Program-made: the position numbers and the translations under genes
The notes under the pieces: model-generated
Databases searched by the model: none
What the model saw: the letters and a program-made list of their open reading frames with translations, nothing else
What the model was told of the DNA's origin: nothing
In this document: positions 1 to 7,923 of the stretch, piece by piece
Numbering within the stretch: position 1 is the stretch's first letter
Layout: every line of letters begins with the position of its first letter
NCBI RefSeq assembly: GCF_900101595.1
Contig: NZ_FMYY01000036.1
Span: 1 to 39,770, forward strand
Direction: 5' to 3'
Length of the DNA stretch: 39,770 bases
Source: Paenibacillus sp. cl123
GTDB lineage: Bacteria; Bacillota; Bacilli; Paenibacillales; NBRC-103111

Positions 1-261
1 TTCTCTCCTCACCACCATAGCAAGGTCAGGCTATGGGCGGAAGAAAATAATGTGGAATTGGTCTTTACGCCGACATATGCTTCCTGGCTTAACCGTATTG
101 AATGCCATTTTGGACCATTACGTAAATTTGTACTGGAAGGCAGTGACTTCCGACAGCACAAAGACCTGGCCTCAGCGATCCAGGCTTATCTTCGCTGGCG
201 AAACAAGAACAAGCGTCATGCCGACATACTACGAGAACAGAACAAGATCAAGGTTGTCTGA
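1..261 (+). CDS. IS630-family transposase, C-terminal part (cut by window edge)
   Basis: The reading frame is open from base 1 to the stop at 259-261 and enters from outside the window. The visible 86 residues contain a His-rich stretch (FSPHHHSKVRLW), the block TPTYASWLNRIE and a basic tail ending near KNKR. That arrangement is typical of the end of IS630/Tc1-type DDE transposases, where the Glu of NRIE would be the third catalytic acidic residue. Whether the upstream part is intact cannot be seen. It marks the left flank of an AT-rich, IS-littered stretch. Confidence 0.8.
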   Translation, partial: FSPHHHSKVRLWAEENNVELVFTPTYASWLNRIECHFGPLRKFVLEGSDFRQHKDLASAIQAYLRWRNKNKRHADILREQNKIKVV

Positions 262-592
262 TGGGGCACTAGTTTTACCATACTTTCATAATTTCATAGA
301 GAAAAGCTGCCCAATATTCTGGCAGCTCAGCGGATTTGACGTGTTTCTTCTTTTATAATTGACGTTTGAGTAACAAATGCTTTGTTCGCGTTTTCGTACT
401 CTCGGTCTTCCAAGGACTGATGTTCTAAGCATGCTGGCCATAGTGAACTAAATCAATCAGGTAGATACGCACAAGTACGTTTGATGAAGCGCTACTTGAG
501 AGCTTCTTCTAGTTCTATTTAAGAAATTCCTGTTGATTTCATCGGGGATTTTCTATCCATCGAAATTTCCAATTAAATTAGTGAAAAATATA
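262..592. other. Intergenic stretch without a recognisable gene
   Basis: About 330 bases separate the transposase fragment from the end of the leftward gene at 593. I see no convincing coding frame. A 7-bp inverted repeat (AGCTGCC...GGCAGCT, about 307-329) lies just after the transposase and could be a weak hairpin, but no T-run follows it. Confidence 0.4.
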
Positions 593-1684
593 CTATTTTC
601 TACGAGCTCTATTCATATTAGTCCTGAATAACCAGTCATTAGCGGCAACTCTCGGGGATGTAACAGATGTAATATTCTCTATTAAAGCCATAAGAACCCT
701 AACTTCTTTCTCAACTAACAAGTCAATTTTATTTATCATTTTAGAAAACGAAGCACCGTCATTTTGCATGCCAGCTTTTATATATTGATTTCTAATAATT
801 GTAAAATCCCTCTGAATGTAAAAATAATCATTGTATATTTCTTCAGATTTTTTGATAATTCCCAATTCACCCATAAATTTAATTCTGTGTAGCATCATTG
901 TTTTATGGTCAACTAGAAAATGAAACGGTTTGTAATTAACTTTCGCTTTCCCTTCGATCAATAAAATTAAATGTTTTCTTAAAGACTCGTACGCACTAAT
1001 TCCGTAGTTAGCATCCCGTGGGTTTTCTTTGTTTGCGTGAAGTCGTGCTGTGTTGTTTGAATTTATATAGTCCTTTAATGTGTCGATTACTAACTCTGTG
1101 TCAAAAGAATATGTTATGTCATGAAAAAAGCTTATGAGATGAATCCCTCCACGACCCCTATTTAAATAATCATCAGATATAGATATAGCTCGGTATGCTG
1201 CTTCAATCTCCTTAAAGCTCGCTCTTCCATGTGAATACCTTGAATTCGCTCCCTTAAGTGTAAAATCTGCTATCTCGAATGCTTGTAAATTTCTGTCATA
1301 CCCGAAAATAAAAAGTTCATGGGGATGCTTTCTCTTATTAAACGATTCACATGTACTTATATAATACTCATCAAAAATTCCAAAAATATAATTATTCATA
1401 TCGATACATTTTGTAAGAAAATCAATAATTGAAGTATTAAAAAATTCTGCAGTCTCTCTCTTTAATATTTGGTTATAGACAAAGGGACATTGGAAAAAGA
1501 TGTCCGAACTTGGCCAAAAGTCAAAGAAAAGCTCTTGATTCAATTGAGTAGTACTCGAAATCTGTATGTAATTACTTAGTATCCAAGGTTTTGATTCAGG
1601 ATAATTCTCTAATATTGATAGTAAATTAGCGTGCCATGTCCATGTTGTAATAAGGGGAGGAGATAAACTTAATATTTTTTTCAT
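593..1684 (-). CDS. BtrH-like (papain-fold) protein, apparently lacking the Cys nucleophile
   Basis: A 363-residue protein with no signal peptide. Its layout resembles the butirosin-biosynthesis BtrH family of carrier-protein-dependent acyltransferases. An N-terminal helix (TWTWHANLLSIL) sits where family members place the nucleophile. It is followed by the DEYYI strand, an HPHELFIFGYD strand, a short segment ending ASFKEIEAAYRAI, and a helical C-terminal half. In BtrH the nucleophile is a Cys near the N-terminus; here that place holds His18 and there is no Cys among the first 60 residues. The start overlaps the stop of the 50-residue gene upstream by ATGA, so the two are translationally coupled. 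The family assignment rests on motif pattern only and should be treated as tentative. A second, Cys-containing relative lies at 7069-7920. Confidence 0.5.
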   Translation of the reverse strand: MKKILSLSPPLITTWTWHANLLSILENYPESKPWILSNYIQISSTTQLNQELFFDFWPSSDIFFQCPFVYNQILKRETAEFFNTSIIDFLTKCIDMNNYIFGIFDEYYISTCESFNKRKHPHELFIFGYDRNLQAFEIADFTLKGANSRYSHGRASFKEIEAAYRAISISDDYLNRGRGGIHLISFFHDITYSFDTELVIDTLKDYINSNNTARLHANKENPRDANYGISAYESLRKHLILLIEGKAKVNYKPFHFLVDHKTMMLHRIKFMGELGIIKKSEEIYNDYFYIQRDFTIIRNQYIKAGMQNDGASFSKMINKIDLLVEKEVRVLMALIENITSVTSPRVAANDWLFRTNMNRARRK

Positions 1685-1833
1685 TGAGTAGTTCCTCTCA
1701 TTATAGCCAGTGAACCTAATCCGATTTCAATTAGATTTGCTTGTCCTTGAATTTCATCTACTTCGATATCAATTTCATTAACTTTTGTAGTAATATCCCT
1801 ATCCCTAGTAATCTTTCTGTTGATGATTGCCAT
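1681..1833 (-). CDS. 50-residue peptide resembling the first half of a carrier protein
   Basis: A short gene with a strong ribosome site (GGGGGAG, 6-7 bases before ATG at 1833) ends in an ATGA overlap with the BtrH-like gene. The product starts MAIINRKITRD and ends NLIEIGLGSLAIMRGTTQ. The GLGSLAIM segment matches the phosphopantetheine site of acyl and peptidyl carriers (GLDSLxxM), with Ser41 at the attachment position and Gly in place of the usual Asp. Helices 3 and 4 of a carrier fold (about 35 residues) are missing. It could be a truncated carrier, a carrier-like partner of the downstream protein, or a peptide substrate. The coupling and the ribosome site argue that it is really translated. 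Confidence 0.6.
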   Translation of the reverse strand: MAIINRKITRDRDITTKVNEIDIEVDEIQGQANLIEIGLGSLAIMRGTTQ

Positions 1834-2341
1834 CTTGTTCTCCCCCAGATTGCACAATAATATATTTTATATGGAAAATAATTACTTATTTATTCCATAA
1901 ACAAATGTCTGGCTATAAAAATACACTTTTTAGGATACAACTAAATAAATTCCTATCTGGGATTTCAAGCTTCACTACTCCTGCTCTCCTTAAGGTACGA
2001 TTCACCCCCCCCCCCTCTCAATAGTTCAATCCCCCGTCCCTTTCTCCCTATTTCCAACTGCATGCATATGACGGAAAATATGTCCAGCTTAACTCCTTCA
2101 AAATTGATGCTGCTATCGAGGTAAAACCCAATACCAGTATAATTACGAGAATCAAAATAGCATAAAGATTGTGTACAATAGAGTGGGATTTATCTTGAAA
2201 AATGAATTATACTTGAATCAATTTCATAAATCACAAGCCTTGATCTAGCTGACTTTTTGGACCATAGAAAAAGGAGAACCTCCTCTAATCTCGAAAGTGT
2301 TAACTACCACGAAAACACCGAGATGAAAGGATGGGCTCCCT
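1834..2341. other. AT-rich intergenic region with an 11-base C run
   Basis: No convincing gene. The stretch upstream of the small leftward operon is very AT-rich. A homopolymer of eleven C (2004-2014 on the + strand) lies about 170 bases upstream of the 50-residue gene. Bases 2228-2341 look like the leader of the transposase remnant that follows, with short inverted repeats AGGAG-AAC-CTCCT and TCTCG...CGAGA. Confidence 0.4.
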
Positions 2342-2589
2342 ATGCCATATATTCGACATAAGAGCCTGTTCTCCCTTCAAGAGCTATACGAGATGGAGCT
2401 TAAGGATCGTTTCAGAGCTATTTTTTCAGCGGGGAACATCGCCCTTGTCTTACGTGTGGTGTGGTTTGTAAAAAGTCGCGCTATGGTGCTCCGATTGAAG
2501 TCAATTACCAAGCCATGGTTTATTCATTAATCGCCAAGATCGTGGAACGAATTCCAACGATCAAAAGACTTATTGAAACGACTGCGTGA
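2342..2589 (+). pseudogene. Transposase remnant (IS1182-like N-terminus), frameshifted
   Basis: The first frame reads MPYIRHKSLFSLQELYEMEL and then loses similarity. From about 2470 the similarity continues in another frame as KKSRYGAPIEVNYQAM followed by VYSLIAKIVERIPTIK, ending at a TGA at 2587. Together these match the start of IS1182-type (DUF772) transposases. The rest of the roughly 450-residue enzyme, including the DDE core, is absent. It is a dead fragment. Confidence 0.7.
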
Positions 2590-2775
2590 AGATATTCTGT
2601 ACCATCATTAAGAATTACTTTAAAATAAGCACCGATACAACCTGGCGAACAAGATTCATTCCAGCCGTCTCACATCCTGGTGATTATTAAGCTAAGTTTC
2701 CTGCGATATTTTTTGTACAGATAGGCGCAAGCCACTTAAATTATGATTGTCCATGCTGATATCCTTTAATATTGA

Positions 2776-4866
2776 TTAATGGACAGGTCTAAATTGCTCC
2801 TTCATAGGTAACATAGTAGTATACCGATATAATCTAAATGACATAGGCTCGTTCATCTGGAAGTTAAGTTTCCCATCTTCATCTGTTTGATCCCTTTTTT
2901 TCGAACCTGACAACAATAATTCCTTTTTTACTCCATTCCAAGCCGCTACTTCCGTTAACTCCAGCTTATTTTCACATTTTAATCCCCAAAGTGCTATTTT
3001 CTTATTTTCCGCAGCTGTCATTTCCCTGAACAATAAAATGTAGCCCCCGTTCTCTGAAACAGATTGAAAACCAGTCCAGGAAACGCCGGACGGTTCTTCG
3101 CCAATAGGAAGAATGATTGGACTCGACAGTTCGCTCCGCATTTCTTTGTAGAGAGTAATCATAGCTTTGAGATCTTTTAAATCCCCTGATAACTCGGAAA
3201 GCTCCATCCATGCCAATGGATTGGCGAATAACGTCACGGCAAAGGCATACACCATTCCGACATTAGCCGGGTCCAAAGGCGAACCGCGGTAGCTGGAGAG
3301 ATTTCGATCGACATTAAGAAATTCTACTACTACCCGGCTCGAAGGATAATACCTGCAACTTTTCCATAGGTTTCTAAGCGTCCAATGCGTGTAGTATGTA
3401 CCAAACTCTGTAAAGCGGTTTTCCATGAAAATCGTGCCTTGTTGAAACCCTCCGAAAAAACCGAGTCTGCGCTGGTCGGTAATGTCGAACTGAAATACAA
3501 TTTCGCCATCCGAACGTTCGGACACTTCCGCCAGAAAGTTTTGCAGGCGTAGTTCCCCTCTCCTGGAGCGGAGATGAATGCCATCCAACTTGAAATGGCG
3601 GACACCGGACATTCGGAATAAATGGATCACCGTATCTGCGTCCCTCAGCCAATGCTTGAAATCGTCGTGCGAATCAGGAGAAAACCACAGCCCCAATGAT
3701 ACTCCACATCGATTAGCTTTTTGAACGAGTGGCTGAAACCCGTGAGGGAACCGGCTTTCATCGGGTTGCCAGAAGTTTGTTTCTCCCTCATAATAGTTAG
3801 ACCATTTTCCATAACCTTTACTCGAGTTTTTAGTTTTCCCTTGTTGCCAGCCATCATCGATTTGGACAATTTCGATGCCCAGATAAGCGGCCTGCTCTAT
3901 TTCCTTCGCAATAAACGTTTCATTAATCTTGCTGTCAAAAGAACGGTCGCCCCATGTATTACTCATCGTAAAAAACGCATTTCCTTGTTTGATCGGATAA
4001 ACAATCTCAAAGTAACGATGAAGGGCTTTCAACCTGGAAAACGTTTCTCCCTTCCATATACCGATTACTGTGGCATAACTGCAAATTCCATCCGCCCATT
4101 CGTTCTCCATCCAACCGGAACCCGTCAAATAGATTTTGTTTCCTTGAAACTTGAAGTCTCCGCCGGGATAGTTGACTTGTGAATATCCGCAAGGAGCTTC
4201 CTTCAGCATATACAACCCCTGCTCAGTTAACAGATCGCGGCAGAACAGCACGTTCCCCTCATACGCGCTCTTCTCGTGTGGGAACAAAATTCCATGACGT
4301 TCCGTCACAAAGTTATTGCAATAATCGGTGCCGTCCGCCAATTGTACGATCTGCCATTTCACATGAACGGGGGATATCGGCATAACCTCTGTATAATCCC
4401 CGGATAACGAAAGCAAGGCAAAACGATCCATTGTTTTTATTGCTAATGGATTGGCAGCTTCTCTCACGATGCTCCGATCGTCGTTTTCTGACACTCTCAT
4501 TTCCCAATATTGTCTCAAAAGTCCCTCATATGGAAAAATACATATATGATAAGCTACGTTCCACTCGGCGCCGAACCATTCCAGCGTGACTTGGAGATAC
4601 CGTGTATTCAACCTATCCATGACTTTCGCTGTGATAGTCGGTTTAGAAAACCATTGCTTCTTCCCCATACCAGGTAGCCGACATGATGGCACTATATTAT
4701 CTCTGGTAAACCACTCATACCCATTCTCCACATCCCGCAGAGAAAGACCGACAAGCCCTTTATCCGTCACCAGCCATGATCGTTCGCATTTGGTGTTCCC
4801 GACAATGATCACGTCATCTTGCAGCAGCCAGTAACAATCTTCGAATGGTTCACGAGGAAGGCTCAT
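2776..4866 (-). CDS. GH36-like alpha-galactosidase (melibiase clan)
   Basis: A 696-residue protein with a beta-rich N-terminal domain (about 1-310), a TIM-barrel core (about 320-600) and a C-terminal beta domain, the arrangement of family GH36. Visible signatures are IDDGW at 336-340 and FKLDG with Asp428 as likely nucleophile. The later segment FQFDITDQRRLGFF is where the acid/base region should be, although the usual Cys-Ser-Gly pattern there is not conserved. There is no signal peptide, so it probably acts in the cytoplasm. Its ATG overlaps the stop of the HD-protein gene (ATGA), making it the last gene of the long leftward operon. In that setting it may trim or transfer a galactosyl group on the pathway product rather than feed on sugars. 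Natural substrate unknown. Confidence 0.75.
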   Translation of the reverse strand: MSLPREPFEDCYWLLQDDVIIVGNTKCERSWLVTDKGLVGLSLRDVENGYEWFTRDNIVPSCRLPGMGKKQWFSKPTITAKVMDRLNTRYLQVTLEWFGAEWNVAYHICIFPYEGLLRQYWEMRVSENDDRSIVREAANPLAIKTMDRFALLSLSGDYTEVMPISPVHVKWQIVQLADGTDYCNNFVTERHGILFPHEKSAYEGNVLFCRDLLTEQGLYMLKEAPCGYSQVNYPGGDFKFQGNKIYLTGSGWMENEWADGICSYATVIGIWKGETFSRLKALHRYFEIVYPIKQGNAFFTMSNTWGDRSFDSKINETFIAKEIEQAAYLGIEIVQIDDGWQQGKTKNSSKGYGKWSNYYEGETNFWQPDESRFPHGFQPLVQKANRCGVSLGLWFSPDSHDDFKHWLRDADTVIHLFRMSGVRHFKLDGIHLRSRRGELRLQNFLAEVSERSDGEIVFQFDITDQRRLGFFGGFQQGTIFMENRFTEFGTYYTHWTLRNLWKSCRYYPSSRVVVEFLNVDRNLSSYRGSPLDPANVGMVYAFAVTLFANPLAWMELSELSGDLKDLKAMITLYKEMRSELSSPIILPIGEEPSGVSWTGFQSVSENGGYILLFREMTAAENKKIALWGLKCENKLELTEVAAWNGVKKELLLSGSKKRDQTDEDGKLNFQMNEPMSFRLYRYTTMLPMKEQFRPVH

Positions 4867-5999
4867 TGTTCCTTTCCGTTCCCGTTGTTATAATGAAAAA
4901 CAAATAGAAAATACGATATCGATTCGGATGCGAGAGACCGGCTAATATCGGATACTATCGACAGCTCTTTAATCTGCTGTTCATACAACACGTAAATATC
5001 TTTTTTGTAGGCGCCATAGCTATCATCCAGCCGATAGACTTGATAATGCGGATTTACCCCTGTTCTACTCCATTCTTTCATTAATTGATATTGGGTTTTC
5101 GTAATCGGGAACCATTGCATCTCCGAATGATTGGATCTATCGAGATAATGGCCGCACATCCTGGCCAGCTCCGCATCGTCGCTTCCTGACCAATTCTCTA
5201 TATATTCTGATATTGTAAGATCCGTCATCTTCAGATAGTTATTATTGGAAAACGGAAATGACAACTTCCCGAGATGAATGGCTCGTTTAACAAGCATTTG
5301 GAATAAAACATCTTTGCCAAGTACTTCCGGATGCGCAAAAGTATCCTTAAAAAGACGCCGTTTCACGATTAATAAATGCTCCAGTAAAGCTATAATCTCC
5401 ATATCCCGTATAACAGGTCTGTTGTCCACTATCGTTATAGCGTTAATAATTTTATTGTAATGAATTGGAGGCATGCCGATTCCCGAATAATAGAGATCCC
5501 GATTCAAATAATCCAACTTATCCGCCCCGATTTGGGAAAACAATAATGATTCAATCACCGGATATTTCCCTGTTCTGCCGATTACCGCAGCAACATCGTC
5601 CAATATCCCTTTGCGAGAAAGCAGGGAGCCAATCTCTTCCTCCGATCGAATGATCGATACAGATCGGTTCTCATGATGTTCCTCCGTAATGCCCTCGAAA
5701 CAATGCGACAACGCTCCGTGGCCTACATCGTGAAGAAGGGCGGAGGCCAAGGCAATCCCTCTCTCGCGTTCGGGCAACTGTTGTTCCGAAGCATCCAAGT
5801 TTTTAATCATTTCACCCATTATATGATATACCCCTAAAATGTGGGAAAACCTGGTGTGGGTAGCTGACGGAATTCGATAGTGAGTGTTGCCTTGCTGTTT
5901 GATACACTTTAACCTTTGAATGGCTTGACAATTGCTCAATTCAATTAGCCATTCCTCTTGCAATTCAATAACACCGTAAATAGGATCGCTCGTTCTCAT
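4863..5999 (-). CDS. HD-domain phosphohydrolase (dNTPase/SAMHD1-like)
   Basis: A 378-residue protein opening like bacterial HD phosphohydrolases of the YwfO/SAMHD1 type: DPIYGVIEL, then IQRLKCIKQQG, then THTRFSHILGVYHI. The metal ligands of the HD motif are visible as His53, His90-Asp91 in ALLHDVGHGALSH, and an Asp near 163 in ADKLDYLNRD. Family members hydrolyse deoxynucleoside triphosphates or related phosphoesters, but the substrate here cannot be predicted. It overlaps the carrier-protein gene upstream and the GH36 gene downstream by 4 bases each, so it is embedded in the operon rather than a housekeeping copy. Confidence 0.8.
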   Translation of the reverse strand: MRTSDPIYGVIELQEEWLIELSNCQAIQRLKCIKQQGNTHYRIPSATHTRFSHILGVYHIMGEMIKNLDASEQQLPERERGIALASALLHDVGHGALSHCFEGITEEHHENRSVSIIRSEEEIGSLLSRKGILDDVAAVIGRTGKYPVIESLLFSQIGADKLDYLNRDLYYSGIGMPPIHYNKIINAITIVDNRPVIRDMEIIALLEHLLIVKRRLFKDTFAHPEVLGKDVLFQMLVKRAIHLGKLSFPFSNNNYLKMTDLTISEYIENWSGSDDAELARMCGHYLDRSNHSEMQWFPITKTQYQLMKEWSRTGVNPHYQVYRLDDSYGAYKKDIYVLYEQQIKELSIVSDISRSLASESISYFLFVFHYNNGNGKEQ

Positions 6000-6265
6000 T
6001 GATTTCCCTGCCTCGCACCTCGTTTTTGTTCCACCAGCCAGCTAACTTTTTCAATCGAAGAAAAACTTTCTAAATTCAGTTCCTCAAGCTCGAAAAGAAT
6101 CTCAAATCGTTCTTCAAGTGCGACAATCAGTCGAATAAGTCCCAAAGAATCGATGATTCCGTTTTCAATAAGGGCTTGGGAGCTATCTATAATCTTGTTG
6201 CCGGTTATGTCGAATACCAGAATTGTAACAAGATCCCGTGTTATCTGCATGGTATGATCTGTCAT
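5996..6265 (-). CDS. Acyl carrier protein (second of the cluster)
   Basis: An 89-residue acidic protein with the carrier site GIIDSLGLIRLI (Ser40 would carry 4'-phosphopantetheine) and a C-terminal half of the usual form, ending FSSIEKVSWLVEQK. A longer open frame begins at 6349, but the ATG at 6265 is chosen because AAAGGATGTGGGA lies immediately before it and the protein then has normal carrier length. The first 83 bases overlap the 3' end of the AraC gene in another frame, and the stop overlaps the start of the HD gene. The sequence is of the discrete type used in NRPS-like and butirosin-like pathways, not the strict fatty-acid AcpP type. Confidence 0.85.
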   Translation of the reverse strand: MTDHTMQITRDLVTILVFDITGNKIIDSSQALIENGIIDSLGLIRLIVALEERFEILFELEELNLESFSSIEKVSWLVEQKRGARQGNQ

Positions 6266-7067
6266 TCCCACATCCTTCCTTTCTATAGGAATAAGGCGTC
6301 TCCTTATAATGGCGTTTGAACAAGGTGATAAATTGCGAGGAAGAAACATACCCTATATCCTTGGCAATATCGCTAATCTTTTTTTTGGAATACAACAACA
6401 TTTCCGCCGCTTTCTCCATACGAATGCGTTGCAAATCCTTCATCAGCGGAATATTGAATATTTTGTTATATGTATTCGTAAGGTAAACGGGATTACATTC
6501 AAACAACTCCGCCAACAGACTTAATGACAGCGGCTTATTATAGTTTTGTCGAATAAATCTTCTTATCCAAATAATTTTAGATTTTCGAAGAAAATCGGGA
6601 TCTTGAATAGGTTTGGATTTCTCCTCCTTCACTTGCAAGCGATGGACGAGACTCGCCGCTTGTTCATCCAACTCTCTCAGCTCAACTCCGCTGATTCTCC
6701 GGCCGTTAAGCTTCGTCACCCTGTCAAGCAATGGGACACTGAACGGCCGATTGACTTGCATCCTGTCAAATTCCGCTTCCGTATTAATAGACAGCGTCTG
6801 GATATACACGTATGCCGCAAGTTCGCCCTTATTACGGACCGTCCCCGCCTTAAAAAAATAGATGGATTGTTCGGCAACCTGTTCCCATTCGCCATTCAAG
6901 ACTTGCAACCAAAGATCGCCTTCAAGCTTTACCGCCACATACATCAGGTCCGTTCTTCTCGGATATTCAATCCATCTATCAGCCCCGATAAGTGTCTCCG
7001 AGACCGATTGCGTCATCTGTTGCGACCTGTCAACCAAAGAAGATCCTTCTTCACCCGAAAACTTCAT
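6183..7067 (-). CDS. AraC-family transcription regulator
   Basis: A 294-residue protein. The N-terminal half is a probable sensor domain of unknown ligand. Residues of about 160-265 form the double helix-turn-helix of AraC/XylS proteins: LSLSLLAELFECNPVYL, then MEKAAEMLLYSKKKISDIAK, then GYVSSSQFITLFKRHYKETP. The C-terminal tail after YRKEG is about 27 residues longer than usual because the frame runs on into the carrier-protein gene, giving an 83-base overlap. It lies in the middle of the operon, one base after the stop of the BtrH-like gene, and is the obvious local regulator of the cluster. It may respond to the product or to envelope stress; no operator is identified. Confidence 0.85.
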   Translation of the reverse strand: MKFSGEEGSSLVDRSQQMTQSVSETLIGADRWIEYPRRTDLMYVAVKLEGDLWLQVLNGEWEQVAEQSIYFFKAGTVRNKGELAAYVYIQTLSINTEAEFDRMQVNRPFSVPLLDRVTKLNGRRISGVELRELDEQAASLVHRLQVKEEKSKPIQDPDFLRKSKIIWIRRFIRQNYNKPLSLSLLAELFECNPVYLTNTYNKIFNIPLMKDLQRIRMEKAAEMLLYSKKKISDIAKDIGYVSSSQFITLFKRHYKETPYSYRKEGCGNDRSYHADNTGSCYNSGIRHNRQQDYR

Positions 7068-7068
7068 C

Positions 7069-7920
7069 CTACAAACGATCCCTTTCCATTTGCTCCAGAT
7101 AATTTGTTTCCAGTCCGCATGCTTCCTCTAAAGCTTCTTCCAGTCTGCCCAATTGTTTAGTGTCTTGCTCCAGCAGAATCATGGTCTTAAGCACTTGGTT
7201 CCATGAATTTAGAATGATCGATCCGTTCGACTTATTAGCGGAGAAATGGGCGTGACGGTTTTGCGATATGCTTCTAAAACAACTGAAATATCGTTTTATT
7301 TTTGACGCTTGAGCCTCCTTGCTCAAGCATAAAGAGGCACCGGCCTCCTTCATAAAAAGATTGTTGGTTTCCTTATACTTTTTTTTGTAATCCACGCTCA
7401 GCATATAAGGCGGAACGTCTATGGGATCCTGCCATTCAATAGCACCGTTACGCTCTAATGCCAAACATCGCTTTTTATGATAACTCCATAAGGATTCCGC
7501 TTCATTCTTCGATAATATAAACTTCTTATTGTAGTAACTATCCACAATATGGACACTATTGTCAATTACCCGGGCGAATACATAATGCATTTGATGAACG
7601 GTCTGATATTGATCGGCCAGATAACTCAGCTCATACGCATCCAGTGAAATGATCGCGTCCTCGCCATTGTCAACCTCATGCAGGTCCAACAATCGAAACT
7701 TCATTGGCAGCCGGTTTTCCATGAATAAAAGAAGATCATCAAGATCCACGCTGCCGCTTAATACGTCGTGTTCTCGATCAAAATGGTAATAAAAATTGTA
7801 TTGCAACACGTCTTGAAAAGACACTTGATGAATGCGGCAGCCATATTCCAAAGCGTTTAACAAACAATCATATCCCCCGTAAACGGGTTTTCCGTCTCGC
7901 AATGGCAGAGAACATTCCAC
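7069..7920 (-). CDS. BtrH-like acyltransferase/peptidase-fold protein with Cys
   Basis: A 283-residue protein from a GTG start at 7920. The N-terminus contains GGYDCLLNALEYG with Cys19. A central segment MHYVFARVIDNSVHIVDSYY supplies a plausible His and Asp. The C-terminal half is helical and charged. This layout fits the BtrH N-terminal domain (papain/C39-like), whose founder moves an acyl group from a carrier protein to an amine in butirosin synthesis. Position directly after the two ABC exporter genes also recalls peptidase-like partners of exporters. Carrier proteins in the same operon favour the acyltransferase reading. Tentative, by motif only. Confidence 0.5.
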   Translation of the reverse strand: MECSLPLRDGKPVYGGYDCLLNALEYGCRIHQVSFQDVLQYNFYYHFDREHDVLSGSVDLDDLLLFMENRLPMKFRLLDLHEVDNGEDAIISLDAYELSYLADQYQTVHQMHYVFARVIDNSVHIVDSYYNKKFILSKNEAESLWSYHKKRCLALERNGAIEWQDPIDVPPYMLSVDYKKKYKETNNLFMKEAGASLCLSKEAQASKIKRYFSCFRSISQNRHAHFSANKSNGSIILNSWNQVLKTMILLEQDTKQLGRLEEALEEACGLETNYLEQMERDRL

Positions 7921-7923
7921 TTC

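Noticed and set aside
1827..2024. Plus-strand 65-codon frame
   Set aside because: No ribosome site, ends in a proline run encoded by the C homopolymer, and overlaps the start of the well-supported minus-strand small gene.
3721..4182. Plus-strand open frame of 153 codons
   Set aside because: It lies antisense inside the GH36-like gene, whose protein has clear catalytic motifs; no ribosome site and no recognisable domain.
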